A program made the position numbers and the translations under genes. Positions 19,191 to 27,817 of a stretch of DNA of 64,000 bases are shown piece after piece. The stretch's first letter is position 1; each line of letters opens with the position of its first letter. The notes beneath the pieces were generated by a model, which had not been told where the DNA came from, did not search any database, and saw only the letters and a program-made list of their open reading frames with translations. The DNA comes from an uncultured Litoreibacter sp. (GTDB lineage: Bacteria > Pseudomonadota > Alphaproteobacteria > Rhodobacterales > Rhodobacteraceae), in contig NZ_CANMXB010000001.1 in NCBI RefSeq assembly GCF_947501785.1, positions 3,414,501 through 3,478,500 on the forward strand. The letters run 5' to 3'.

Positions 19191-19516
19191 GGAATGCTCC
19201 TGTCGCGGGGGGTCCAATCCCCGCCGGTCAGTTGTCACGCAGAGGGCCAATACCGCGTGTCGCCGCTGCAGTGCGGCGTGTCTCAGGTATACCAACAGGC
19301 AATTGTGCTTGGAACCGGCAAGAGCACCATAGTTAGCGTTATCATGGGGGCATAGCCCTGCGAATTGTGCGGCAAATTAGTCAAACATTAGGGATGAAAT
19401 GGCCAAATTGACTCATGTCAGCGGTGATTCGGAACAAAATCATTGATTCTTAGGGGGTCTCAGCGGATGGTATGAAAAAAATAAAAATGAAAACGAGCAG
19501 TACAAAGGGTTTCCCC
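19191..19516. promoter_or_regulatory. Divergent pckA-chvI regulatory region (326 bp, no gene)
   Basis: No coding signal on either strand. It contains a CGCCGC/GCGGCG inverted repeat at about 19261-19278 in the pckA leader, the weak pckA -10 described above, and a TTGACT at 19408-19413 pointing toward chvI without a convincing -10 at normal spacing. The 80 bp before chvI are AT-rich. Confidence 0.5.
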
Positions 19517-20218
19517 ATGTCAAAGATTGCGTTGGTGGACGACGACAGGAATATCCTGACGTCGGTACAGATGACTCTGGAGGCCGAGGGCTTCGAGGTT
19601 GAAACATATAATGACGGGCAAAGCGCACTGGATGCATTCTCCCGCAAAATGCCTGACATGGCAGTGTTGGACATCAAGATGCCTCGTATGGACGGCATGG
19701 ATCTGTTGCAGCGCCTGCGGCAGAAATCCGAAGTACCCGTTATTTTCCTGACATCCAAAGACGACGAGATCGACGAAGTGCTCGGCCTGCGCATGGGTGC
19801 AGATGACTACGTCCGCAAACCATTCTCGCAGCGGCTGCTTGTCGAACGCATCCGGGCAATCTTGCGCCGCAAAGATGCCATTGCGAAAGACGATGCTGGT
19901 GAGGGTGAAGTCGCGCAGACAATGGTGCGCGGTGATCTGGTCATGGACCCGCTGCGCCACACCGTATCGTGGAAAGGCAACGACGTGTCGTTGACTGTCA
20001 CCGAATTCCTGCTGTTGCAGGCTTTGGCGCAGCGTCCCGGGTTTGTGAAATCGCGCGACCAGCTGATGGACGTGGCCTATGACGATCAGGTCTATGTGGA
20101 CGACCGCACCATCGACAGCCACATCAAACGTTTGCGCAAAAAGATGCGGACGGCGGATGATGAATTCTCCGCAATTGAGACGCTGTACGGCATCGGATAC
20201 AGATACAACGAAGAATAA
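19517..20218 (+). CDS. chvI: Response regulator ChvI (OmpR family)
   Basis: 233 residues. The N-terminal receiver begins [20 protein letters not shown] with phospho-acceptor Asp52 in [11 protein letters not shown] and the conserved Lys in [15 protein letters not shown]-terminal winged helix includes [39 protein letters not shown] and [10 protein letters not shown]. ChvI with ChvG controls envelope, acid and symbiosis or virulence responses in alphaproteobacteria. An upstream frame adds 15 Lys-rich residues, but the ATG at 19517 is the conserved start. chvG follows 28 bp downstream. Confidence 0.95.
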   Translation: MSKIALVDDDRNILTSVQMTLEAEGFEVETYNDGQSALDAFSRKMPDMAVLDIKMPRMDGMDLLQRLRQKSEVPVIFLTSKDDEIDEVLGLRMGADDYVRKPFSQRLLVERIRAILRRKDAIAKDDAGEGEVAQTMVRGDLVMDPLRHTVSWKGNDVSLTVTEFLLLQALAQRPGFVKSRDQLMDVAYDDQVYVDDRTIDSHIKRLRKKMRTADDEFSAIETLYGIGYRYNEE

Positions 20219-20246
20219 GAACCGTAGTTAGGCGTTGGGGATAGCA

Positions 20247-21953
20247 GTGGCGAACGTAAGACCTTCGGGTAGTGCCGAGCTGGAAATGGGTGAAGACTGG
20301 ACGGATGAACATGTCTCCGTCGAGGCTGAACTGCAGTCCAGCCGGGAAAAGCGTAACTTCATTTCGCTGAACCGCTCGCCTCTGGCGCGTAAGATCATCA
20401 CATTCAATCTGCTGGCACTGGTTATTCTGGTGGCAGGCGTGCTTTTCCTGAACCCGTTCCGCGACAGCCTTGTCGCACAACGCGAAGCGGGCCTGGTGTC
20501 CGAAGCCGAATTGATCGCGGATGTATTTGAAGCCCGCTTGGCTGGCGCTGCCGCGGCCAACCTGTCGGCTGGTGACGGTCTGGCTGCCGAGCAAACTCTG
20601 GCTGGATTGGACCTTTCGCCCGGCGTCGAAGTTTACGTATTTTCCGCCGACGAAACGCTTATTGCCAACACATTAGGGGTTGAGCGCGAAACTTTGGCTG
20701 GCACGGAAGCCCTGCAGCCCGACAATGACAGCACGATCATCACAAATTTCCTGAATTCCGTGTGGGACACCGTTTCCGGCATCTTTGGCCCGGCGGAGAT
20801 CAATATGCCCAGCGTCAACGGCGAAGAAGAAGCGCGTCGACTGCTGGCAACCGCGCTGGAAGGGGAGACCCAAGTGCGCAGTGGCCTGGATGGGGCCGGC
20901 GGCAGCATATTCTCCGTAGCTACACCTATCGAACTGGCCGACGGCACCGTCGGTGTTATTGCCCTTACAACGGTAGCCGGTCAGATAGACCAACTTGTTC
21001 GCGTCGAGCGTGAACAGGTCTTGCAGATGTTTGTCATCGCTATTCTGGTCTCGATCGGACTGAGCCTCGTGCTTGCCTCCACCATTGCCAACCCGCTGTC
21101 AGACCTCGCGGCAGCGGCTGAGCTTGGTCGGGACAAGAACGCCCGCAAGGTCAGCCCTTCGAGGGTGCGTATTCCTGACCTGACCGCGCGGCCCGATGAA
21201 ATCGGACGCCTGTCAGGGGCCATGCGTGGCATGGTGTCTGCGCTTTATGAACGGATCGACGCGAACGAACAATTTGCCGCCGACGTCGCGCATGAAATCA
21301 AAAACCCGCTGGCATCGCTGAGGTCGGCCGTCGGCACGCTTCACGTGGCCAAAACGGATGAGCAACGCGGACGTTTGCTGGAAGTCATTGAACATGACGT
21401 GCGCCGTCTGGACCGCCTTGTCAGCGATATCTCGAACGCGTCGCGGCTGGATAGCGAATTGGTCAAAGAGGATGAAGAGCCGTTCGACCTGATGAAGATG
21501 CTCAACAACCTGACTGAATACCTCGGGCAGCAGGCGGGCGAAAAGGGTGTCGAATTCATTCGTGACGTCCCGAATGAACCGATTATCATTCACGGTCTGG
21601 AAGCGCGGCTGGCGCAAGTGTTTGTAAACTTAATCACCAACGCCACATCGTTCTGCGAAGATGGCGATGCCGTTCGTATCTGGGCCCGCCGCCGCGATAA
21701 CCGCGTTTTGGTGGTCGTAGAGGATACCGGCCCCGGCATCCCGGAGCAGGCCCTGAACAAAGTGTTCAACCGCTTCTATTCGGAACGGCCCGAGCAACAA
21801 TTCGGCAACCACTCTGGCCTTGGGCTTGCGATCTCGAAGCAAATTATCGAAGCGCATGGCGGCGTAATCTGGGCGGAAAACATTCGCCCGACCGACGCGG
21901 ATGTCACCTCCGAGCCGCTGGGCGCCCGATTTGTTGTCGGACTGCCGACCTGA
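20247..21953 (+). CDS. chvG: Sensor histidine kinase ChvG
   Basis: About 568 residues. A cytoplasmic N-terminus of about 40 residues precedes TM1 (TFNLLALVILVAGVLFL), a periplasmic sensor domain of about 200 residues, TM2 (MFVIAILVSIGLSLVLAST), HAMP, the HisKA box DVAHEIKNPLASLRSAV with phospho-His349, and the HATPase domain (VNLITNATSF, EDTGPGIP, HSGLGLAISKQI). The GTG at 20247 is preceded by GGGGA at suitable spacing; a TTG 12 nt upstream and an ATG at 20286 are alternatives. In rhizobia the periplasmic ExoR protein inhibits ChvG; no exoR is visible here. Confidence 0.94.
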   Translation: MANVRPSGSAELEMGEDWTDEHVSVEAELQSSREKRNFISLNRSPLARKIITFNLLALVILVAGVLFLNPFRDSLVAQREAGLVSEAELIADVFEARLAGAAAANLSAGDGLAAEQTLAGLDLSPGVEVYVFSADETLIANTLGVERETLAGTEALQPDNDSTIITNFLNSVWDTVSGIFGPAEINMPSVNGEEEARRLLATALEGETQVRSGLDGAGGSIFSVATPIELADGTVGVIALTTVAGQIDQLVRVEREQVLQMFVIAILVSIGLSLVLASTIANPLSDLAAAAELGRDKNARKVSPSRVRIPDLTARPDEIGRLSGAMRGMVSALYERIDANEQFAADVAHEIKNPLASLRSAVGTLHVAKTDEQRGRLLEVIEHDVRRLDRLVSDISNASRLDSELVKEDEEPFDLMKMLNNLTEYLGQQAGEKGVEFIRDVPNEPIIIHGLEARLAQVFVNLITNATSFCEDGDAVRIWARRRDNRVLVVVEDTGPGIPEQALNKVFNRFYSERPEQQFGNHSGLGLAISKQIIEAHGGVIWAENIRPTDADVTSEPLGARFVVGLPT

Positions 21954-22005
21954 TGGGAATGCGCTCGCATCCTTCGGGATGTGAATTCCTCGGCGGGACG
22001 GCCTG

Positions 22006-22425
22006 ATGCCAACGGATCACACCGAACCTTATCATGCGACCGCCGTAAGTATTGACGGTGCCGCGGTCCTTATGACGGGTGCGTCGGGATCAGGTAAATC
22101 CAGCCTCGCGTTGCAATTGATTGCGATCGGCGCAGGGCTCATCGCTGATGATCAATGCGACCTCTTTTCCGAGGGCGGCGCGCTTTGGGTCAGAAAACCC
22201 CGCGCGCTGCCAGCCCTGATCGAGGCGCATGGCATCGGACTGTTACCCGCGCCGCTCGCCCCGCCCGCGAAGGTGCGGTTGATCGTCGATATGGACTGCC
22301 GGTCAGAGCAGCGATTGCCCGAGGATCACGTGCGCAGATTGATGGGTCATGACATCAAGATGATCAAGAAAATCGACGGAAGCCATTTTCCCGCCGCGAT
22401 TTCGCTGTATCTTAGGGGGATGTAG
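22006..22425 (+). CDS. hprK: HPr kinase/phosphorylase, short alphaproteobacterial form
   Basis: 139 residues, less than half the Gram-positive enzyme: only the catalytic domain is present, as usual in alphaproteobacteria. Walker A is GASGSGKS at residues 25-32, followed by GAGLIADDQCDL, GIGLLPAPLAPPAKVRLIVDM and the conserved RLPEDH/MIKKIDGSHFP region. It phosphorylates Ser46 of HPr, whose gene lies 1.4 kb downstream. The order chvI-chvG-hprK-rapZ-EIIA-HPr suggests that envelope signalling and PTS regulation share a locus. Confidence 0.92.
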   Translation: MPTDHTEPYHATAVSIDGAAVLMTGASGSGKSSLALQLIAIGAGLIADDQCDLFSEGGALWVRKPRALPALIEAHGIGLLPAPLAPPAKVRLIVDMDCRSEQRLPEDHVRRLMGHDIKMIKKIDGSHFPAAISLYLRGM

Positions 22426-22442
22426 CAAGTTAGCCGATTGCG

Positions 22443-23333
22443 ATGCCCGTGGACCGAAATGACCCGACCCAACCAATCGTTCTTGTCACCGGCCCATCCG
22501 GGGCGGGCAGGGCTACGGCAATCAACGCGCTGGAAGATCTGGGTTTTGAGGCAATTGACAACCTGCCGCTATCCTTGATCCCTCGGTTGCTGGCGGGCCC
22601 GAGATTGGATCACCCCCTTGCCTTGGGTCTGGACGTTCGAAACAGGGATTTCACTCCTGACGCGGTTTCAGGTGTCATGGACCAACTCTCCGCCAATCCC
22701 GATGCCGAGGGTCATTTGCTGTTTGTCGACGCGGATGTAGATACATTGATCCGGCGGTATTCCGAGACACGGCGCCGGCACCCGCTGTCGGCCGACAGCA
22801 AGCCCCGAGACGGGATCGAGCAGGAGCTACGCCTTTTGGAGCCGCTGAAATCCCGCGCGGATATCTTGATTGATACGTCTGAGCTGACGCCGCATGACCT
22901 GCGGGCGGAGCTGGTGAAATGGTTCGCCTCTGACGACAGTGGTGCGATGACGGTGACCGTCGAGTCGTTTTCCTACAAACGGGGTCTGCCGCGCGGCGCG
23001 GATCTGGTTTGGGATTGCCGATTTCTGAACAATCCGCACTGGGAGGAAACTCTGCGCCCAAAGAACGGAACCGATGAAGACGTGGCCTCTTATGTCCGCG
23101 CGGATCCGCGTCACGGCGCTTTTATGGCCCAACTCAATGACATGGCCGATCTTTTGCTGCCCGCGTTCCGCGATGAGGGGAAATCACATTTGGCCATATC
23201 CATCGGATGTACCGGAGGGCAACACAGGTCTGTTGCCGTGGCGGAAGAATTTGGCAAATCCCTTGCAAATAAGGGTTGGCAGGTGTCTATAAGGCATCGG
23301 GAAATAGAGAGGCGCCGGGCGGGGGATAGCTAG
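22443..23333 (+). CDS. rapZ: RNase adapter protein RapZ (YvcJ/YhbJ family)
   Basis: 296 residues. The N-terminal nucleotide site is GPSGAGRA at residues 17-24, where Lys of the classical Walker A is replaced by Arg as is common in this family. LGFEAIDNLPLSLIPRLL is the conserved follow-on block, and SFSYKRGLPRGADLVWDCRFLNNP with CTGGQHRSVAVAEEF form the C-terminal domain. In E. coli RapZ guides RNase E to the GlmZ small RNA; in alphaproteobacteria its role is less clear. It lies 17 bp after hprK. Confidence 0.93.
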   Translation: MPVDRNDPTQPIVLVTGPSGAGRATAINALEDLGFEAIDNLPLSLIPRLLAGPRLDHPLALGLDVRNRDFTPDAVSGVMDQLSANPDAEGHLLFVDADVDTLIRRYSETRRRHPLSADSKPRDGIEQELRLLEPLKSRADILIDTSELTPHDLRAELVKWFASDDSGAMTVTVESFSYKRGLPRGADLVWDCRFLNNPHWEETLRPKNGTDEDVASYVRADPRHGAFMAQLNDMADLLLPAFRDEGKSHLAISIGCTGGQHRSVAVAEEFGKSLANKGWQVSIRHREIERRRAGDS

Positions 23334-23392
23334 GTGCAAAGCTGGACAAAAGCGGCGTAGCCCAGAGGGCTGCGTTAAGGGGACCAAATCGG

Positions 23393-23791
23393 GTGATAGG
23401 AATAGTGATCGTCGCACATGGTGGGCTGGCAAGAGAGTATCTTGCAGCCGTAGAGCATGTGGTTGGCAAACAAAGCGGCATCCGCGCGATCACCATTGAA
23501 GAGAACCACGACCGCCCCTCCAAACAAACCGAGATTTGCGCCGCTGCGGATGACGTGGACACGGGCGACGGCGTTGTGGTGGTCACCGACATGTTTGGCG
23601 GCTCCCCCTCCAACCTTTCCCTGCAGGCCTGCGCCCCGCAGAACCGCCGCATCCTGTACGGGGCAAACTTGCCCATGCTGATCAAGCTGGCCAAATCTCG
23701 GAACCTGGATGTGCCGCAGGCCGTTGACTCCGCCATGGACGCCGGACGAAAGTACATTAACAGTTTTAGCGGGTTGGCCACAGATGGCTGA
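23393..23791 (+). CDS. PTS EIIA component, mannose/fructose family, regulatory
   Basis: 132 residues with the active-site His9 in GIVIVAHGGLAREYL, then VVVVTDMFGGSPSNLS and GANLPMLIKLA, the EIIA-Man fold. No EIIB, EIIC or EIID transport genes are near, so it is probably regulatory. The start is GTG at 23393, preceded by AAGGGGAC. A short inverted repeat (AGCCC/GGGCT) sits at 23356-23371 between rapZ and this gene. It overlaps the HPr start by 8 nt. Confidence 0.93.
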   Translation: MIGIVIVAHGGLAREYLAAVEHVVGKQSGIRAITIEENHDRPSKQTEICAAADDVDTGDGVVVVTDMFGGSPSNLSLQACAPQNRRILYGANLPMLIKLAKSRNLDVPQAVDSAMDAGRKYINSFSGLATDG

Positions 23792-24053
23792 GCGGCAATT
23801 GAAAATTATCAACGAAAAGGGGCTTCATGCCCGCGCGTCAGCGAAGTTTGTCGAAGTGGTTGAAGAGTTTGACGCCTCAGCAAAAGTGACAAAAGACGGT
23901 ATGGACGTGTCTGGTGACAGCATTATGGGCCTCCTCATGCTTGCAGCATCGCGGGGGACGTCAATCGACGTCGTGACTGAGGGAGCGCAGGCCGATGCAC
24001 TGGCTGATGCACTTGAGGCCCTTGTGGCCGACAAGTTTGGCGAAGACTTCTGA
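23784..24053 (+). CDS. ptsH: Phosphocarrier protein HPr
   Basis: 89 residues. The phospho-relay His15 lies in EKGLHARASAKF, and the regulatory Ser46 lies in DVSGDSIMGLLMLAASRG, so both the PEP-dependent and HprK-dependent sites are present. It overlaps the EIIA gene by 8 nt. With HprK but no sugar permease it belongs to the truncated regulatory PTS seen in alphaproteobacteria. Enzyme I is not in this window. Some annotators use ptsO or npr for the nitrogen-type paralogue. Confidence 0.92.
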   Translation: MAERQLKIINEKGLHARASAKFVEVVEEFDASAKVTKDGMDVSGDSIMGLLMLAASRGTSIDVVTEGAQADALADALEALVADKFGEDF

Positions 24054-24068
24054 GCGCGTAGTCAGACC

Positions 24069-24962
24069 ATGACCGACACCCAACATGTGGACAAAAAGCC
24101 TGAGGAGATCACACCAGATCATCCCGAATACGTGGCATATGACCGCCGCAACCTGTCCTATGCCAACACCTTTACCAACCCTTTCAAACGGTTGGCCATC
24201 CAGACGCTGGAATTGTTCACCGGCAAACTGCACCTCCTGTACCTGATCCGCAAATTTGAGCGGGGCGGTGTCCAGTTCGGCCAGGGGTTTTGGAAAGACG
24301 CGCTGGACGTGATGGGGATCGAGCTTCAGACCCCCGATCAACAACTTCAGCGTATCCCCAAAACCGGCCCGGTCATCATTGTTGCCAACCATCCGCATGG
24401 CCTGGTCGACGGTATGGTGCTGGCGGAAACGATTGGCCGGGTGAGAACGGACTACAAAATATTGACCCGTTCGTTGCTGACTGGCGTGAACGCCATCGAC
24501 CAATTCATGATCCCGGTCCCATTTCCGCATGAAGAAGACGCGTTGCAGCAAAACCTCGAGATGCGCCGCAAGGCAATGGAACATTTGAAGGACGGCGGGG
24601 TCATCGTGCTCTTCCCGTCAGGCGTTGTCGCCGCCTCTGAAACGTGGTTCGGCCCCGCCATTGAAAAAGAGTGGAACCCGTTCACCGCAAAGATGATCCA
24701 ACGCTCCGGCGCAGCTGTGGTCCCGATCTTTTTCCCGGGCCAGAATTCACGGGCCTATCAGATTGCCAACCAGATATCGCCGACGCTGCGGCAGGGATTG
24801 CTGATTTACGAGGTTCGGCATGCCCTCTACAAACCCCAGGCGCCGGTCGTCGGAGAACCCTTTGACGCGGAAGAAGTCAAACAGTGGTCATCCAACCCGC
24901 GCGGGTTTGTGGCCTGGCTCAGAGAGCAAACTTTGGCGTTGAAGTCGCAGGTGAAAAAATAG
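24069..24962 (+). CDS. PlsC-like lysophospholipid/glycerol acyltransferase family protein
   Basis: 297 residues. The acyltransferase motif I is NHPHGLVDG, preceded by GPVIIVAN. Further blocks are DQFMIPVPFPHEEDALQQNL, DGGVIVLFPSGVVAASE for motif III, and SGAAVVPIFFPGQNSRAY for motif IV. Spacing in motif I is one residue longer than the classic H-X4-D, as in the NHPxGxxDG subgroup. It probably acylates a membrane lipid or lysolipid; the specific substrate is unknown. It follows HPr by 15 bp but may be functionally separate. It is convergent with hbd. Confidence 0.83.
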   Translation: MTDTQHVDKKPEEITPDHPEYVAYDRRNLSYANTFTNPFKRLAIQTLELFTGKLHLLYLIRKFERGGVQFGQGFWKDALDVMGIELQTPDQQLQRIPKTGPVIIVANHPHGLVDGMVLAETIGRVRTDYKILTRSLLTGVNAIDQFMIPVPFPHEEDALQQNLEMRRKAMEHLKDGGVIVLFPSGVVAASETWFGPAIEKEWNPFTAKMIQRSGAAVVPIFFPGQNSRAYQIANQISPTLRQGLLIYEVRHALYKPQAPVVGEPFDAEEVKQWSSNPRGFVAWLREQTLALKSQVKK

Positions 24963-24963
24963 G

Positions 24964-25839
24964 CTACCTGGTCGGGACCGGCGGATCCTGCCGGTAATCA
25001 TAAAAGCCACGTTGCGTTTTGCGGCCCAGCCAACCGGCCTCCACATATTTGGTGAGTAACGGGCATGGCCGGTACTTCGTGTCCGCCAGCCCATCATGCA
25101 ACACGTTCATGATCGCCAGACATGTATCCAAACCAATGAAGTCGGCAAGCTCTAGCGGCCCCATGGGGTGGTTGGTCCCCAGCTTCATCGCACTATCGAT
25201 TGACGACACATTCCCGACGCCTTCGTACAGCGTGTAGACAGCCTCGTTGATCATCGGCATGAGGATCCTGTTTACGATGAAGGCCGGAAAATCCTCCGCT
25301 GATGCGGCTGTTTTGCCCAAACGCTCGACCACGCCGAGGCATGTTTTGTAGGTCTGCTCATCTGTTGCGATGCCCCGGATCAGTTCCACCAATTGCATGA
25401 TCGGCACAGGGTTCATGAAGTGAAAGCCCATGAATTTCTCTGGGCGATCGGTGCGCGACGCCAGCCGCGTGATCGAGATTGACGACGTATTAGACGTCAG
25501 AATCGTGTCGGGCAACAGATGAGGCAGCAGATCGTCGAAGATCGCATTTTTGACCGTTTCACGTTCGGTAGCTGCTTCGATGATGAGGTCAGTTGGACCA
25601 ACTTCAGACAATTTTAGGGTTGTCGAGATACGCGACAGCGTTTCCTTGCGGTCTTGCTCAGAAATTTTTTCGCGGCTGACCTGGCGTGTCAGATTGGCGT
25701 CAACAAGACTGACCGCCTTGTCGAGCGCATCCTGGGAGATATCGCTCATGATGACTTGATACCCCGCCAATGCAAAGACATGGGCGATGCCGTTGCCCAT
25801 CTGACCTGCTCCGACAATCCCGACTTTGTTGATCTCCAT
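24964..25839 (-). CDS. hbd: 3-hydroxybutyryl-CoA dehydrogenase
   Basis: 291 residues. The NAD-binding motif VGIVGAGQMGNGIAHVFALAG is near the N-terminus. The catalytic HFMNPVPIMQLVELI has the active His, and FIVNRILMPMINEA with TNHPMGPLELADFIGLD are the C-terminal-domain signatures. It interconverts acetoacetyl-CoA and 3-hydroxybutyryl-CoA, relevant to polyhydroxybutyrate and to feeding the ethylmalonyl-CoA pathway. In related genomes hbd directly follows etfBA on the same strand; here a plus-strand DUF6473 gene lies between them. Confidence 0.94.
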   Translation of the reverse strand: MEINKVGIVGAGQMGNGIAHVFALAGYQVIMSDISQDALDKAVSLVDANLTRQVSREKISEQDRKETLSRISTTLKLSEVGPTDLIIEAATERETVKNAIFDDLLPHLLPDTILTSNTSSISITRLASRTDRPEKFMGFHFMNPVPIMQLVELIRGIATDEQTYKTCLGVVERLGKTAASAEDFPAFIVNRILMPMINEAVYTLYEGVGNVSSIDSAMKLGTNHPMGPLELADFIGLDTCLAIMNVLHDGLADTKYRPCPLLTKYVEAGWLGRKTQRGFYDYRQDPPVPTR

Positions 25840-26009
25840 TGGTCTGGCCTTTGCAGAAATTTATGGGCGAATGCCCGCACAGGATAGGCCGCGGCCCTGC
25901 AGGGGTACAAGGGGCCGTATCCGCTAAAAGTTTTGGTAAAATCGCAGTTTAGCAATTTCGAAACCCGTGATGCGCACATTCGGCTTGTGTGAGTCTAAGG
26001 AGGTGGGAA

Positions 26010-26828
26010 ATGGCCTATGAAAGACCGGGCGAAAGCCCGATAAATTACCAGCAATGCCGATACGGCAACTCGAAACTTCTATTTCGGGGGCCGAAAGGAA
26101 ATACGAAACAGAAATTCATGGCCTTCATTGGAGGCACCGAAACCTACGGGAAATACATTCTCCAGCCGTTCCCCAATCTGATCCAGAACCAGTTGGGCAT
26201 GCCCTGCCTGAATTTCGGTGCGGTCAATGGGGGTGTTGATGCTTTCGCCAATGACGACAGCATCTTGTCGATCTGCAGCAGGGCCCGGGTTACCGTTGTT
26301 CAGGTTATGGGCGCGCATAATATGTCAAATAGGTTCTATTCCGTTCACCCGCGCCGAAACGACCGGTTTCTGAAAGCCTCGACGCTGATGCGTACGATAT
26401 TTCGTGAGGTTGATTTCACGGAATTCGCGTTCACACGGCATCTGCTGACCACTTTAAAGACGTTGTCCCCGGATAAGTTTGAGGTGTTGGAACAGGAACT
26501 CAAGGCCGCGTGGCTAGCCCGGATGGAACTGCTGCTTAGCAAGATATCCGGGAAGGTCGTCCTTTTGTGGGTGTCCGAAGAACCACCTTCGGATCCGAAG
26601 CGAGAACGCGATCTGGGGAAGGACCCGCTATTTGTGGATCGGACGATGATCGCCGGGCTGAGAGAGTTGGTCAGCGACTACGTGGAGATTGTTGTTCCAC
26701 GCGACATCATTGATCAAGGAACCGAAGGGATGTTGTATCCTGAACTTGAGGCTGCGGCAGCGCGGGAAATGTACGGCCCCGGTCTGCACCGCATGATTTC
26801 TGATCGATTGGTGTCGGTACTCAGTTAG
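26010..26828 (+). CDS. DUF6473 family protein
   Basis: 272 residues with no signal peptide or membrane segment. Conserved-looking blocks are FMAFIGGTETYGKYILQPFPNL, LGMPCLNFGAVNGGVDAF, VVQVMGAHNMSNRFYSVHPRRNDRF and KVVLLWVSEEPP, consistent with the Rhodobacteraceae DUF6473 family. Function is unknown; the GGTET..G start followed by LNFG..NGG resembles SGNH/GDSL-like turn patterns, which is only a speculation. The ATG at 26010 has a strong AGGAGG site. It is on the opposite strand to hbd and etfAB and ends at a bidirectional terminator. Confidence 0.65.
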   Translation: MAYERPGESPINYQQCRYGNSKLLFRGPKGNTKQKFMAFIGGTETYGKYILQPFPNLIQNQLGMPCLNFGAVNGGVDAFANDDSILSICSRARVTVVQVMGAHNMSNRFYSVHPRRNDRFLKASTLMRTIFREVDFTEFAFTRHLLTTLKTLSPDKFEVLEQELKAAWLARMELLLSKISGKVVLLWVSEEPPSDPKRERDLGKDPLFVDRTMIAGLRELVSDYVEIVVPRDIIDQGTEGMLYPELEAAAAREMYGPGLHRMISDRLVSVLS

Positions 26829-26840
26829 CTTGTGACCAAA

Positions 26841-26872
26841 AAAGAGGGCCCCGCATTTGCGAGGCCCTCTTT
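26841..26872. terminator. Bidirectional intrinsic terminator between DUF6473 and etfA
   Basis: AAAGAGGGCC-C-CGC, loop ATTT, GCG-A-GGCCCTCTTT forms a stem of about 13 bp with A-tracts on one side and T-tracts on the other. It can serve the convergent DUF6473 and etfBA transcripts. Confidence 0.85.
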
Positions 26873-26890
26873 GAATTGTTCGTTGATTGC

Positions 26891-27817
26891 TTACAGCTTT
26901 TCGATCAGCTCAGGGACCGCATCGAACAGGTCAGCGACCAATCCGTAATCGGCGACTTGGAAGATCGGTGCTTCCTCGTCTTTGTTGATCGCAACGATGA
27001 CCTTCGAGTCTTTCATCCCAGCAAGGTGTTGAATGGCGCCAGAGATGCCGACAGCGACATAAAGGTCCGGAGCTACAACTTTGCCGGTTTGACCAACTTG
27101 CCAGTCGTTCGGTGCATAGCCTGAGTCGACAGCTGCGCGAGATGCGCCAACAGCGGCGCCCAACTTGTCTGCCAGTTTTTCGATCAGTGCGAAGTCTTCC
27201 TCGGACCCCACACCACGACCGCCGGACACGACCACGCCAGCAGATGTCAGTTCTGGACGATCAGACTCGGCCACTTTGTCAGCAACCCATTCGGACAAGC
27301 CGGGGTTCCCGGCGGCGCCGATCTTTTCGACCGAGGCGGACCCGCCCATCTCTGCGGCATCAAAGGTAGATGTCCGGAAGGATACGACCTTTTTGGCTTC
27401 GTCCGATTTGACTGTTTGGATCGCGTTACCCGCATAGATCGGGCGCTCAAATGTTGAGCCATCCACAACACCGGACACGTCGGTCATGACCATGACATCA
27501 AGCAAGGCCGCGACGCGGGGCATGATGTTTTTCGCGTCTGTGGTGGCAGGGGCCACGATGTGTTCGTAGTCACCTGCGAGTGACACGATCAGATCAGCGG
27601 CAGGTTCCGCCAACCGCTTGCCGTAGATTGCGTCCTCAGCACAGAGCACTTTCGCAACACCCGAGATCTTGGCGGCTTCATCCGCCGCGGCCGAACAGGT
27701 CGCGCCGATGCACAGCACATGAATGTCACCCAGCGGGGCAGAGGCGGTCACGGCAGATGCAGTTGCGTCAACCGCCAGTTCGCCGTCATTGACTTCGGCC
27801 AAAAGAAGAACAGCCAT
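26891..27817 (-). CDS. etfA: Electron transfer flavoprotein alpha subunit
   Basis: 308 residues. It starts [20 protein letters not shown] and has the FAD-binding C-terminal domain: VVSGGRGVGSEEDF, GASRAAVDSGYAPNDWQVGQTGK, and YVAVGISGAIQHLAGMKDSK followed by VIVAINKDEEAPIFQVADYG. It passes electrons from acyl-CoA dehydrogenases to ETF-ubiquinone oxidoreductase. It overlaps the upstream etfB stop by one base (TAATG), so the two subunits are translationally coupled. Methylsuccinyl-CoA dehydrogenase in this window is a plausible donor. Confidence 0.96.
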   Translation of the reverse strand: MAVLLLAEVNDGELAVDATASAVTASAPLGDIHVLCIGATCSAAADEAAKISGVAKVLCAEDAIYGKRLAEPAADLIVSLAGDYEHIVAPATTDAKNIMPRVAALLDVMVMTDVSGVVDGSTFERPIYAGNAIQTVKSDEAKKVVSFRTSTFDAAEMGGSASVEKIGAAGNPGLSEWVADKVAESDRPELTSAGVVVSGGRGVGSEEDFALIEKLADKLGAAVGASRAAVDSGYAPNDWQVGQTGKVVAPDLYVAVGISGAIQHLAGMKDSKVIVAINKDEEAPIFQVADYGLVADLFDAVPELIEKL

